A stretch of 64,000 bases of DNA. Source: Monodelphis domestica. Lineage: Eukaryota > Chordata > Mammalia > Didelphimorphia > Didelphidae. Shown here piece by piece: positions 44,470 to 57,140 of the stretch. The position numbers were made by a program, and so were the translations under genes. How positions within the stretch are numbered: position 1 is the first letter of the stretch; each line of letters starts with the position of its first letter. The DNA lies in assembly GCF_027887165.1 (NCBI RefSeq), contig NC_077235.1, forward strand, positions 12,607,033-12,671,032, written 5' to 3'. The notes beneath the pieces are model-generated. The model ran no database searches. It saw only the letters and a list, made by a program, of their open reading frames with translations, and was not told the DNA's origin.

Positions 44470-45775
44470 ACCCCCAAATGCATCTTTAGTTCATCCCTTT
44501 TCTGCCATAGAGAGCATACTTCACCAAGATCAGAGTTATTCAGAAGTTTTCTTTACACTGTTGTTATCATTCTCCTGGTTATGCTTATTTCACCAATTCA
44601 TAGAAATCTTCATAGTTTCTTTCAAACCATTTCTTTTGTCATTTCTTATGGCACAAAAATATTCCATTACACACATATACCATAATTTCTTCCACCATTC
44701 TTCTGTGTTCCCCTCCCCCCAAGTAGTTCTTTGCTACCAAAAAAGAGAGCTGCTGCAAATGTACATATGGATCTTTTTCTTCCTTCTTTTATTTCTTGGG
44801 GCTAGAAAGCCTACTGGTGGTATCACTGAATCAGAAGACTGATGCAGAGTTCCAAACTGCTTTCCAGAATAACTAGACTAGTTAGTTTATTGCTCCAATA
44901 ATAGTGCATTAAGGTACCTTGTTTCTTGTCCCTCCCCAATACCCTTTATCTATTCGTCTTGAAGCAGATCCTGAGGGTTGTTTCAAATGCATTTATTTTA
45001 TAATCTGTGATTGATGTGGACAAGTTTCCCTTTTTTAAAAATCTTGATTGCTTGGAATTTTTCCTTTGAGAAATCCATTGATCACTGGGGATCTGGTATT
45101 GGAGGAATAACTCTTTTTATTTTTATGTAATTCCTATATGAGACCTTTATCAGAGAAGCTTGCTGCAAAGATTTTTTTCCCCAATTGATGGTCTCTTCAA
45201 ATTTTAAGCATGTTAGTTTTGTTTGTCCAAAAACATCTAAATTCTATAAAAACAAAATTGTTCATTTTATCGTCTTCTGTGCTACTCTTTATCCCTGAGG
45301 TAGTTAAGACACTTCCCCCACTTATCAATAGTTGCAAAAGATCTTTTTTTTTCTTATCCTGCTTAATAGTGATATAATCTTTTATGTCTAAGGTCAATTA
45401 GACTTCATTAAGTTGGAGCTTTTCCAGGTATATGGTGTGAGATATTGGTCTAACTCTAATTTCTGCTAGACCATTTTCCAGTTTTCATCACACTTTGAGC
45501 CCTAGCCTTAGCCCAGCAACTGAGGACTTGGGTTTATCAAACAAGCATTTGCTGTTAGGTTCATTTGCTGGGTCTTTTGTTCCCAATCTTTTCTACTGAC
45601 CAACTTTTCTATTTTTAAGCTATCAAAGAGTTCTGCTGATTAATGTTTGCAACATGATACTTACTGTTAGGCCCCCTCCATTCTCACTTTTCTCCTTATT
45701 AATTTCCTTGAAACTTTTATTTTTATGGTTCTAGCTCTATAAAGTAATATGTTGGTGGTTTGGAATGGCAATGAA
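44470..45775 (-). mobile_element. Old L1 fragment, 3' half (antisense)
   Basis: Plus-strand words run antisense through the L1 ORF2 C-terminal part: 'cacaaaaatattccattaca', 'gtgttcccctccccccaagt', 'ttgatggtctcttcaaattt', 'tgtttgtccaaaaacatcta' and 'ggtgtgagatattggtctaa'. More diverged than the copy at 34383. The 218-codon plus-strand open frame at 44186-44842 is a shadow of this antisense L1. Confidence 0.75.
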
Positions 45776-45779
45776 TGTG

Positions 45780-45920
45780 TAAAGTCATTTTAATGGATGA
45801 AAAACAAAACATTTCTTGAGTCCTTATTATGTTCAAAGCCCTGCAGATGAAATCAGAAAAGTCCTAAGGGAGTCACTATTCTCAAGGAGCTGCCATTCAA
45901 ATGGGGGAAATAACTCACAT
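45780..45920 (+). repeat. Recurrent interspersed repeat, family unassigned (copy 11)
   Basis: 'ttcttgagtccttattatgt', 'tcaaagccctgcagatgaa' and 'ctattctcaaggagctgcca' match the head of the repeat. It splits the antisense L1. Confidence 0.5.
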
Positions 45921-46139
45921 GGAAGGTTTTAGCTACAAGTCAGATAGTCATGCTTCTTCTTTCATGGCTAGAGGCACTGTCATTCCCCAGACACCTGAAT
46001 TTTTGGCTTTTCATAGGAATTAGAGGGGAGATGGTGATCATGGACCACATGTTCTCCCTCAGCTAGGCCCAGTTGCCTACTCCCTTCTCCATAGCTGTTG
46101 TTTCCCTGGATAATGGTAGGCTACAAAATTAATGACCAA

Positions 46140-46560
46140 TTAATCGTTTTCTAATTATTTAGGTTTTTCTCTTTCTATAAAGAGCTTTTTATAGTAGTAT
46201 TAACATAATTATAGTTTGCCTTCTTTGGTACATTCCCAAATACTTCATAATATCTGTAGGTAGTAACAAAATTCTTTAATATGATGTAAAATATTAAATA
46301 CTGGCGAAAGGGCTAAAATGTTTAAAAGATTTTGGCAGGATTCCTTCTCAGATTATTTTTGCAAACAGCTTAAATAATATTGTAATTCATTATTATTGGA
46401 ATGTCTGCAAGAATTTATTGTTCTGGGGTCATACATTAGGTGTACAATACAGTTATATTTTTAAGGGCAACTACACTTGGATTCTAAGCGTCTTTGGATG
46501 TCTCTTAATGAAGAGAAATGATGAGATCTTAGAGTTCTAGACATCTTAACTTCCATTCAA
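46140..46560 (-). mobile_element. Old L1 fragment, antisense continuation
   Basis: 'cattcccaaatacttcataa', 'tatctgtaggtagtaacaa' and 'gattccttctcagattattt' continue the antisense ORF2 reading of the fragment at 44470-45775 toward its 5' side. Confidence 0.55.
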
Positions 46561-46779
46561 AGATCTATTGCTGACAACTCTATGGTGGTCTAGGTCTCTG
46601 TGTATCTCTCTTCCACTTCTTATTAATACCATCTCTTCTTTCTGTCTCTATCCCAGTGGATCTCAACTTTCCAACTCTTAGGTCCTATAAGTAAAGCTTT
46701 CCTATATTGCTCTTATGGGAAGAAGCCCTTCATTTATGTCATTTTCATGTTAAAGAAAAAAACCTCAAACAGTTGCTAT

Positions 46780-48045
46780 TTCCTGATGGCATGATGTTCC
46801 CAAAACAACAACAACAACCTAAAACCCTAGATGGTCTACTGAGACAATAACGTCGGGAAAGTAGCAGGAGAAAAAAAATCTTATTCAAAAGAACTACATA
46901 TTATAATATCTGGGAATCTCTCTACCAAGATGTATGAAGGACTTTTATGAATACAACCTGAATTTTCCAGTTGGAAAGATATTAATTATTAAGGCTAATG
47001 TAAAAAGAAATTGGGAGGATTTCTTGCTATCCCAATTAAACTAACAGGATTGTTTTGGAGAAATAAAAAGGTCAAGGATCTCCCAGGAAACAAGGGGGGG
47101 GGAAAGGAATGGAGGGAGTCTGGCAGTAGTAACGCTCTAATTGTATTATAAAGCATTAGTCATTTAACTAAAATGATACTTGGTGAAAATAGAACAGATT
47201 AGGTAAATAAGACCTAGAAGCATTTCAACACAATGGTGTATTATTTGTCAAACCCTGTCAAGTACCAGGGTAAGGGCTCTATTTGACGAAAAACTACTAT
47301 AAAAACTGCAAAGTAGTCTGGCAGAAATTAAGAATAAACTCAAATAGGCTCTATCACCTAAATATAAAAGTTCCCATTGGAAAAGATATATATAAAAGAC
47401 AAAATGAATGTTTTTGACTTCATATATAGGAAAAGCTGCAGTTAGCACCAGAAAGCAAATCATTAGTTTGGGAGCAAAAACTTCAGAGCATTTTTTCCAG
47501 AACAATTTCACCCCTGTGAACATGCTCCAAATTACTACTACTAAGGCAAATTCAAGTTAAAGCAATTCTAATATGCTATCTCATACTAGTCAGATTGGCA
47601 AAGCTGGCGAGAAATGTGCAAGTGCAAGCCCACTGGTGGACTGTTTTTGAAGCTATGACTTGGTTTAACCATTCTGGAAAACAATTAGAACTATACATGA
47701 AACTTTACGAAACAGTACTTAAAGGTCTTTGATTTAGTCATTGATACTATTATGAGTCAAGGACTCATAAGTGGGAGCATATTTATGGGAGAATTTGACT
47801 TTGTATAAAAAATGGCCATCAGGTGGGAAATAGCTGAATCAATTGTGGTAGACAAATGTAATGGAATTTTGCTGCATTACAAGAATTGAGGAATGTGAAG
47901 GACAAGAACCAGGAAAACAATTTATCCAAATTATGCCACAAAAATAATATGAACGAAAAGCAGTGGGAGAGAAGTATGTAAACCTTCTCAGACATTGCCA
48001 ATATGGATATTTGTTTTTCTTGACTATATTACTTGTTGTAAGGGA
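46780..48045 (+). mobile_element. Old L1 fragment, ORF2 C-terminal half to 3' end
   Basis: Begins at a decayed catalytic motif ('ctatttcctgatggcatgatg', against the L1 FADDMM coding words) and reads on: 'aagaactacatattataata', 'aaataaaaaggtcaaggatc', 'ttctggaaaacaattagaac', 'gaatttgactttgtataaaa' and 'accaggaaaacaatttatcc'. It lies head to head with the antisense L1 to its left. Strongly decayed. Confidence 0.75.
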
Positions 48046-49394
48046 GGGTGGCTTCTACTAGGGGACGGTGATGAATTAAAAAAATGCAGTTCCCCTGGCC
48101 CTGAAATAGCCATGTGCATCCTGAGAATGAATGGAAGTCCAAAAATAAAATTGTAGCCCCCTCGAAAGCATTCACTGTTTTCCCAGAAAAAGTCATGAGT
48201 CCCATTGGGCCGTGACATTGAAACTGTTCCTCAAGATCTTTATTGTGAGTTTGCTTCATGTGGCCACATATATAGATGTATAGCAATTATTAGATTCAAT
48301 ATCTGAATGAATGAGGGTTCCCAGTAGAGCCCAAATGCTTCAATGACCCTATTATTTGGCCTCCGGTGCTCCCAGACCCAATCAAGTTAATTATTCTAAC
48401 AAAATATTTAGGACACGAATTTCTGATTTGATTTAAACCAGAGGGAACAGTGAAAGGTGCTCCTCCTTAAACACACACACAATACAGAAGAAAGGAAGAA
48501 GAGCACGATTTGTTGCAAAGTTGGCAATAGGCAAGTGCCAGATAGACAGTACTTCATATACTGTAATCTGCATTCTCCTTGTGCCTACCTAGCCCACTGG
48601 GCATGCACTACGTTTTTGCTAGTTTAATGTGATCCAAGGATGCAGCTACCCTCCTATTTAGATTTGTATTTGGGTCTTCCCTCTTTAAAGCAATACCCCA
48701 GACAGGCAGACAGACAGGAAGTACCCTTCAACAACAGAAGGGGAACCAGAGCTCACGCTTGGGCCTTATGCTCTATTTACTCCCTTTTAAAGAAAGTAAT
48801 CTGCAAAAGTGTGAAGAAAACACTTGGTAGAACCAAGTCATTGGCAAAGGGCAGATAGGGAGGCAACACAGAATTTCTACCTTGGCAGTCCACGTGCACT
48901 GAACATGCTCTTTTATACCTGAATAGTTAAGGTCAAATTCTTTGTCTTAATAAAAAGACAAAGCATGTCAGCTCAAGCAACCTGTACTGGAGTGTGACTC
49001 GGGAGCAAAGGCTGCAATAGAGCTAGAATCTCAGATCCGCTGGCTTAGAGTCCAGAGTGGCAGCCTAGATCTGCAAGCGCACCCATGAGTTGTCATGCAG
49101 CCTTCACATGAACATCTTTAGGGTATATTCTAACTGCCTCAAGACAGCGCCCACTCTTTTAACCTGGGCTAGGGTGCCAAAGTAAGTCTAAGTCCTCTTC
49201 TACATGATAGCATTTTGCATTCTTGAAGAAAACTATTCTTCTTATCACCCCCACCACAGTCCCCTGCACCCCCCAACTCACACGCCAAGCCTTTTCCCCT
49301 CAGGTTTTTCAGTCATTCTTGAATGGTAGTCGCCTTGTCTGGGGGGACACTCCCTTCTGGGCATGCTTCAACCTGTCAATGTTGTTCTTAAAAT
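48046..49394. other. Unassigned stretch
   Basis: No gene recognised. Short minus-strand frames at 48024-48286 have no similarity I can name. Confidence 0.35.
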
Positions 49395-49558
49395 GTGGCG
49401 CCTCTACCTGGATACAGAGAACTTGGTTTTGAATGCTGCCTGCTACTTATATTTATGTGTGTGTGTCGTATAATCTCATACAAGTAACAGCCTCTCTGGG
49501 CCAGTTTCCTCATCCACAGGATGATCTCCAAGTGCCCTTCCAACTCTCAATCACTTAA
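49395..49558 (+). repeat. MIR-type SINE
   Basis: 'cctggatacagagaacttgg', 'ttttgaatgctgcctgctac', 'taatctcatacaagtaacag', 'ggccagtttcctcatccac' and 'gtgcccttccaactctcaa' are in MIR order. Confidence 0.72.
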
Positions 49559-49619
49559 TGAATGAAGCTCAAGAACCCCAGAGGTTCTTGGGCCCATATG
49601 TTGTTGCTTCCTCCCTAGA

Positions 49620-49995
49620 TCTTTTTCAGTGACACTGGCATCTTAACACACTTCCCCTCTGCTATCTTTCTTACATTCCCTCATCTTAGATTAGGCTCAT
49701 GCTCCTTTTTATGTTTCTCTAGAATACAATTTTTATAGTTTGGATTCTCCCACCCAGTAGGTTAGTGACTCCTCCCAGCGTCATGTTATCCCTCGACTGG
49801 AGAGGGCTGTCATCTAGGCCTTCATTCAAGTAGCTGAACAAAATGCTTAACAGAACAAGGTCAAGGGCAGATCTCAATGACAGACATAGCCAAAAGCACT
49901 GTCTGAGGTACCCAGTCTTTTCAAACTCATCTTCTAACTTCTGGTCTCATGAAGGGGCTTTACAAGTCCCTTCTAGATTTCCCTGTTGCCCATTT
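49620..49995 (-). repeat. CR1/L3-like LINE fragment
   Basis: 'ggctgtcatctaggccttca', 'agctgaacaaaatgcttaac', 'agaacaaggtcaagggcaga' and 'gcactgtctgaggtaccca' match CR1/L3-type words in antisense as I remember them. Confidence 0.5.
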
Positions 49996-52424
49996 TGAAT
50001 GTATGCTAATTGTCGCTCCAAAGAAGTGCCATTCCTTTTCTACCAGACAGAAGAAGGAATACATGCGATAATGAATGTGAAACTTTTAGGGCACCGATTT
50101 ATTTCTCATCAGTGAATGAATGCATTTGTCCTTAAAAAGAATGAAACTGACATCAAAGTGGTCCCCTTGCCCCTTGCCTCCTTTCACTAATGATATGTAA
50201 CGGCTGCTGAGCCTGCAGTAAACGTGTTTATGTCCAGTTGAATTCCCATCATTTTACAATCCATCTGATTCCTTTTTTTTGAAAAAGGCAGTCCCAGGAG
50301 ACCAGCACCAGCTCCTGCTTCAAGGCATTTCCTGACATTAGCCTTCACTTCGCACTTCAACTTCAAGTCTCTGATTTGACAAAGCACACAGAGAGTAAGG
50401 AGAGAAGTCTCTTTCTTTGCCTCCTCTCCAAAGGTGCCTGACAGGAGTCAATAGTGATTCCTTCCGAAGGCTACCATCGAAAAATGCCAGATGGAAGTCT
50501 ATGGGGAAGCTTTCTAGCTATTCCTTACAATATTTTATTAAAGAGCAGTGTAAGAATGCATTTGACTCAGTGGGATTTTTCTTCTCCTCTAGTTCACTGC
50601 AATCCATTGTACAGTTGGCAGTTTAAATAACAGAAGTTCAAGACTGCCAGACAGAGATCCCCCACCCCCCCTTTCCATGCTCTATAAAAGCAATAGATTC
50701 AAAGAAGGAAAAGAAAGAGGAAAAAAATCTTTTTTTATAAAAGGAAGTTCTTTCATCATTGAGGCAGGTAGAATTCCTCTGAGCTTGTGCTATTCTTTCC
50801 CTTTCCTATCATGAATGAGGCTACCATAGTTTTCTTCCTGAGTGTTGCAATCATCTTCTGCTGTATTTTAAATGTACTCAAAACAATCCACTTATAAAAT
50901 CGCATTGACAACCTGTGCTTTGTAGTACAACGTGAAAAAAATCTCTTGAATACCATTCTAATAAAGGCAGCCTGTCCATAATGGCCATTTGGAGGTTACA
51001 TAAAATAGTCACATTTTTGATTCACGTGTGGCCTAACGGTTACAATTTGGCATGCTGCAATATTGAAATGAACTGAATATGCTATGAGAATTGGGGGGGG
51101 GGGGAACACAAGAAAGCTGGAACAGGCACCCATTCAATTTTGTCTGATGCTGTCCTGGGCCCCGTATGGAAGCTCCAGCAAAGGCAACCCACAAGAGTGA
51201 AATTATGAAAGGAACAAGAGTAAAGTCCAAGTTTCCATATTTATACATGGAAAGTGATGAAAAGGAGTCACAGGTTCATATTCTATCAGTATAGTTATAG
51301 CCTTCCTCCACCACAGGGTACCATTTTCAGCAGAGTATCTTTGCGATCTATAAAATGTGTCTTATGGTCAAATGACCAAAATGATTTGCATTAGAAGTAT
51401 CCTCTGGTAGCCTAATTGCTGTTATTAAAAACATTAACAGGAATATTGATTAGAACCAACAGGATCTGCCTCACTGAAAAAACCCAGTGTCTGAGGTAGC
51501 CCATAATTTTCTGAAGGATTCAAGAGGTAATTTTTGTTTTTTCCCTTTCAAATTACTCAAAGACTATGTTTATTTCATTTGGGGTTTTTTGCCCTAAATT
51601 ATGAACTTACTTTTTAGTTGCTTCACAGTTTCAAAGGCAGCTTTTCTTTCTCTGGGTTCAATTTGGGATTCACTTTAACCTGATGTTGGACTAATTATAG
51701 GGCTTGCTTAGCATTCTCAGTTGGTTGTTTAAAGGCAATAAGCAACAGAAAAGCAAAAAAAAATTCCAACTCGGTTTTTATTCCTTTGGAGAATGAAGGT
51801 GATTAAACTATTTTCCTGTGCTGCCTTCCAATAAAAGACGCACATTTCTATCTTGCAATAACTTGTCATTCCCTTTAAGGGTGGTTTAAAAGTACATCTT
51901 TTAAAGAGTGGATAATCTATACATTTCAGTTAAACCACAGAGTGGCACCCCAAAACCCTGCAGACTCGGTGATGAACCCAAACTGTTTGCAGCTTAGCAA
52001 GTGTGTTTCTTTTTAAAGGCTGAGTTATCAGATTGTTTAAACTCACAGGAGTTTTTACTTCAGTTTCAAAATTGCTGTTTTTCATATTGTAACATTTCTC
52101 TGAATTTGACTGAATCGCTACTATAACAAGTCTTAAAATTCAAATCGCAGCCTTAAAAGCAAGCCATGGTCATTTTAGAGTTTGTCTTTTCCAAAGTAAC
52201 TGATCTCCCAATTTTTGTTTTCATTAAACTTGGCAGACAGAGTCTGCTGGAACCCCAAAATTCATCAGCCAGTTACAGAAACATCCAAATCTCAATTTGG
52301 AAATTTCTAGTAGAGAAATTATTTTTCTTTGTCAGAATTTAGTCTTTAAGTAATTTTGGTATCTGCTTTTCCTTTCAGCAATCTCCTAGATTTTTACACA
52401 GGGGGCCAGTTGATTGTCCCTCAG
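49996..52424. other. Repeat-poor block, candidate conserved non-coding DNA
   Basis: About 2.4 kb without a recognisable transposon and without a long frame. 51400-52420 is AT-rich and packed with motif-like words (AACCACA, TTATCAGA, TTTAATTA-like). No coding signal. A twelve-G run lies at 51093-51104. Confidence 0.4.
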
Positions 52425-52880
52425 ACCACTGAAGGGTCAAACTATAAAAAAACAACAACAACAACCTATGAACAAATGTGTATAGCGCTGTCTGGGATAG
52501 CAGAGGCTGCAGCCCTGGCTGGGATGGGCCTGTCACACCTTGCACAGGCCCGCCACCACTATACCAGGCAGCAGTCTACACAGGGCGGAATCCCCTCCCC
52601 CAGATCGCCGTTCACCATGCTGACATCTTCCATTGTGCAGCCACAGAACCCTTTGCATGGCATCTCTTTCTTGTTTGGTTACTCTCAGAACAAGTCGCCA
52701 CACAAAGGATTATGTCACCGGAAGTAGTACTGTATGTGAGTGATGGCGCCACCACATACAGTGCTCCTTTCACTGACCTCCAATGAAAGAGGTGTCCCTT
52801 CTGGAAGTGCGGTGGGGCCAGATAAATGGCTTCAGGGTGCTGCACATGGCCCGCGGGCCATAGTTGGAAATGTACATCTA
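52425..52880 (+). mobile_element. hAT-like non-autonomous DNA transposon
   Basis: A GC- and CpG-rich block in AT-rich surroundings. The right end 'ggtggggccagataaatgg' then 'cacatggcccgcgggccata' resembles hAT (Charlie/Tip100-type) termini. The left end 'gggtcaaactata' is a weak inverted match to the right 'atagttgg'. No transposase frame. Strand and exact ends are uncertain. Confidence 0.5.
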
Positions 52881-54589
52881 TTATTAGATAGAATAGGATA
52901 CTATTATAATCTCGTCATATCTCTGCTATTATACTCATACTTATATTCTGTCTGCATGTATACAGGGTGTATATACGCGCACGCCAGAGAAGAGAGGCCT
53001 GTCGTTTTTGCCAGGTTTTTTTGAGCAAGCTTTACTTTTGGCAACCTGTTCATCAGGCTCCAAACAAAAGGAATAGGTAAAGCACCTGCCAGCTGTGGGC
53101 TGGCCATAAAGCACAAAGAAGAGAAACATGGCCCTTTAAGGAGCAGCAGACAGGCCCCATAGTGTGTGGCTATTCTTGGTTTCTCTAATGTGAAAAGAAA
53201 AGGGAAATGGCAGGTGCCAGGATGGCCAAAGAGCAAACTGCGGCTGGTACCAATTTTTCTACAGTCCTTCCCTTCTTCTTTATAAACCAGGCTTGCTCTT
53301 GGAAATTTGGGAGCAAAAAATCGACGATGGGCAACCGGTACTTCTGCAACCTCTTTCTCCCTAGTTTCCCCCAGAGAAGCAAGAGCAGGGTCATAGCAAA
53401 ACCAGCCCAGTGTTTGCCTCTGCACACCCCCCACCCCCTTAGGGAGAAGCGCAAAGGAAAGCAGGTTCAGTTTGGGTACACTGAAAACCTGGGGCCACTT
53501 TTTTCACTTTAGCAACCTTTCTAATCCCCAATGCATCTGAGGCTAATTCAAATGGAGGCTCTGTTCCTCCAGGATTTTTGCCCAAGTATGTACATAGGAA
53601 GAAACATTGGGACCAAAATGGAGAAGTTCCAAACACTGCCTAAAACAGCGGAAAACTAGAGTCCCTACTTCTTGTCTAGCCTAATGGCTTTTTGTCATCC
53701 TTAGCTGTACAAAGAGCTCATGTAGCATTTTCCCATCTGCTCAAGGGGCAAGTATAGTCGGAATAGGCACCCTTGAACCCCTTAACCTTTGGTGCGCGTC
53801 TTCAGTGAAGAGGTTCGGGTCTTGGGAATTATGGTGACACCCCCGTCATCAATCCCAAAACCCTAACTTTCTCTTAATTTTTTCCAAAAGACAGTTCAGA
53901 AAACATGGAAAACTGGAGGCAGTGTGGGGCCTTCCCTAGAACTAACAATCAATTATTTGGTGAGCTAGCTCTGTGCTGTTTCTTCGGGATTTCCAATCTC
54001 GGAACCCTCTTGCAGAGTTTCAATATTGGTGGCATAGTATTGATTGATCTATTGTTCTCAGGGTTCTCGTTAAGTGGAAAAGATGCTGCTGTTCTCCTTC
54101 TCAGAGAGATTCCTTTATTTTTAACAGAGGCTCCTTTCTGTTTGTTCCGCCTCCTCTGCCAGGTTTGCTCTGTTTGAGAAAGAACCTTTTCCCTTGTGTT
54201 TTGGGTTGTCCCATTCAAAAAGATGTCAGAGATGCTTTGCTTTATTATCTTAATTTGGGGGTCTCTGGGAACTTTCAGTGAAAATCCATAGCTCTTCCTT
54301 AATATTATTTAATTCCCCAAGGGCTTCTTATGTACACAAAGAGACTCCCAAAGACCAATTTACCATTGAATAACAGGTTTAGATTGAAAAAAAGCTGGTT
54401 TTCAATCAATTTAAAATCAGCTTAACACTGAAAATCCCATTTTACACTTAAAAATTTCTAAAGAGAAAAAGGAAACTAAAGAAAAAGGGAGGTTCTTTTT
54501 AGTTTTCAAGCTGGCTGGAGGGGAAAAAAGGAAGCCATATTAAAAGCAGCCCAGTTTTTGCCCCCTAGCCACCTCTTCCAGGAGGATGA
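52881..54589. other. Unassigned, repeat-poor stretch
   Basis: Overlapping minus-strand frames at 52904-53454 and plus-strand 53207-53512 have no family similarity. 53860-54500 is AT-rich and repeat-free. Confidence 0.35.
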
Positions 54590-55689
54590 CAGAAATTATA
54601 TTCAAAAATATTACTGAAGAATGGATCTTTATCTTTGGAATCCACAGCACTCTTCAAGGTCTTGTCATACTAATTTCATAAAAATAGAGATAATCTCTAA
54701 AATACCAGATGTGCTGCTCTAACCAAAAGTTAGGAGACAAAATTATTTTTAAAAATTATGTAGGAGAATAAAAAGTGAATAGTCTCAGAGGAAATGAGAA
54801 GGAAGGCATCCTAAAACTCTGACACCTCAAACTATATGCCAAAGAAGTAATCCACAAAGATCTGGGACTTTTACTACTGAAAAGACAGAAAAGTTGAACA
54901 AGGCAATTAATATGAGATCCTGAAAGGTGGCATTATGTTGGAGGAACCTACTACTGGATTAAGGCCATTATTCAACCAAAAATAGTTGGGAAAACCAGAA
55001 AGAGTTTTGGTCAGAAATTAGGCTTGCAGTAGATCACAAGGTTCCAAAGAATACAAGATCTGGTTATGAAATGTCACCTCCTCCAAAAGAGGAGGACATA
55101 GATTTCACACCTTTTACTAAGGAGAGTCCTTGGGAGATACCCACCATAAGACAAAATTTACTATGTAGCCAGTGAAACCAAGAGTTCAGGTGTTGGAATC
55201 ATATATACTGACCATAAAATTCCCCATATCGACAGATAGACAAGAGAACTAAAAGGAACCATAGGTAACGAACAACCATGGTACAACAAAACGAAAGCTA
55301 TTGCGCCAAATATCATAGCATCTGAGTTTTGTGAATTTCAAAAAGATATAGAGAGTAACAAAAAAATGCTAGTATATTTTCATTTTTCCCTTACTGAGAT
55401 AAATAAATCTCATAGAAAGATTAACAAGAGGGAAAATATAAAATAAATGAATGGAGAACTCTAGAGTCCAAAGACACATACAATCTTTTCTTAATGGGCA
55501 TATTTAAAAATATTCACAGGGCTAAAATAGTATCCAACATTACTATGTTGGATTCATATCAAGAATGTTTCAGCATTAGAGATCATGGCAATGATCTAAA
55601 AAAACCATGTAATTCTATAAACATGTAAAAAATACTTTGGAGAAAACAGAACACACATTTCTGTTTAAAAAAAAACAACAACAACAACC

Positions 55690-55862
55690 CAGAGGAGGCA
55701 GCTCAGTGGATTGAAAGTCAGGCCTAGAGATGGGAGGTCCTAGGTTCAAATCTGGCCTCAGACACTTCCCAGCTGTGTGACCCTGGGCACTTAAGTCACT
55801 TAACCCCCATTGCCTAGCCCTTACCACTCTTCTGCCTTGGAACCAACACACAGTATTGTATT
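55690..55862 (+). mobile_element. Marsupial tRNA-derived SINE (WALLSI/WSINE-like), near full length
   Basis: The cleanest copy in the window: 'gaggaggcagctcagtggat', 'tggcctcagacacttccca', 'gctgtgtgaccctgggcac', 'aacccccattgcctagccc' and 'ttctgccttggaaccaacac'. It follows an (AAC)n tract in the L1. Confidence 0.92.
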
Positions 55863-56492
55863 ATATATTTATGCCATAAAAAAATTAGGGGAACACAGAA
55901 TAGTTTGCCTGGCAGTTCTTTGGAGAAGGGAAGAATTTATAAACAAAAAAAGAGCTAGAGAGTATTATAAGAAATTAAAAAGCGTTTGTACAAAGAAAAC
56001 TAATGTAACCAAAGACTAGAAGGGAACCAACAGACTGGGAAAATTTTTTAACAAAATTCTCTGATAAAGGTCTAAATTCACAAGTTTATGGAGAACTAAA
56101 TCAAATTTGTAAGGACAGTCTCCAATTGACTAATGGTCAAAGGATATAAACAAGAACTTTTCAGATGAAGAAATTAAAGCCCACAATAATAATATGACAA
56201 AAGTATTCTAAAGTACTCTTGATTAGAGATGCCAAGCAAAACAACTCTGAGGTATCACCACACACCTAGCAGATTGGATAACATGACAGCAAAGGAAAGG
56301 AATGAATGCTGGAGGGGATGTGGCAAAGTGGGGACATCAGTCCATTGCTGGAGGAGTCATGAACTGATCTGATCAATGTGGAGGGCAATTTGAAATGATG
56401 CCCAAAGGGAAAACCTTTGCATATCCTTTGATCTGGTAATATTAATCACTGGTATTAAGAAAGAGATAGTAAAAAGGGGGAAAGCAGCTCTT

Positions 56493-56698
56493 CATTAAAA
56501 AAAAAAAACCCTTACTTTCTGTCTTAGAATCAATACTGGGTACTGGTTGTAAGGCAGAAGAGTGGCAAGGGCTAGGCAATGGTGGTTAAGTGACTTGCCC
56601 AGGGTCACACAGCTGGGAAGTGTCTGAGTTCGGATTTGAACCTAGGACCTCCCGTCTCTAGGCCTGGCTCTCAAACACTGAACCACCCAGTTGCCCTC
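56493..56698 (-). mobile_element. Marsupial tRNA-derived SINE inserted in L1
   Basis: Antisense body with 'cttgcccagggtcacacag', 'ctgggaagtgtctgagttc' and 'ctgaaccacccagttgccc'. A 10-bp duplication 'agcagctctt' lies at 56483-56492 and 56699-56708. Read in its own sense, the copy ends in about 12 T, where its relatives have an A-rich tail. Confidence 0.9.
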
Positions 56699-57140
56699 AG
56701 CAGCTCTTTTTTTTTTTTTTGTAGTGACAAAGAATTGGAAACTGAGGAGATGTCCATCACTTGGGAAATGGTTGAACAAATTGTGGTACATGTTGGTGAT
56801 GGAATATATAAGAAACATATTGTTCTATATAACAAGATGATTGCAGGAAAAGCTGGAAAGATCTGTAGGAACTGATGCAGAGCAAAATAAGCAGAACTGG
56901 GAGAACATTGTACATAATAAACAGCAATATAATGACTACCTGAAAACTTGGCTACTCTCAGCAATGCACTGATCTGGGACAATCCTGAAAGATTTATGCT
57001 CTCCACCTCCAGAGAGCGAACTACTGGAGTTGTCTTTCACATCAGTGTATTTAGGGTTTTATGAGTTTGCTCTTGCCACAATGACCAATATGGAAGTGTG
57101 TTTTGCATAACAATAAAAAATAAAATTGAAAGAAAAATCC

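Larger units (their letters stand above)
54590..57140 (+). mobile_element. L1 fragment, ORF2 C-terminal half to 3' end, with two SINEs inside
   Basis: Sense words: 'ggcagttctttggagaaggg', 'gtttgtacaaagaaaactaa', 'ctctgataaaggtctaaatt', 'aactctgaggtatcaccac', 'gagggcaatttgaaatgatg', 'atgtccatcacttgggaaat', 'actgggagaacattgtacat' and 'ctccagagagcgaactactg'. It ends in 'acaataaaaaataaaa'. SINEs at 55690-55862 and 56493-56698 interrupt it. Many stops and shifts; the left edge is approximate. Confidence 0.85.

Noticed and set aside
44186-44842. Plus-strand 218-codon hydrophobic frame
   Set aside because: Its right two thirds run antisense to an old L1; the hydrophobic look comes from T-rich antisense sequence.
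55690-55760. tRNA-like sequence with an A/B-box look
   Set aside because: It is the head of a tRNA-derived SINE, not a tRNA gene; no cloverleaf with a CCA-ready acceptor stem.
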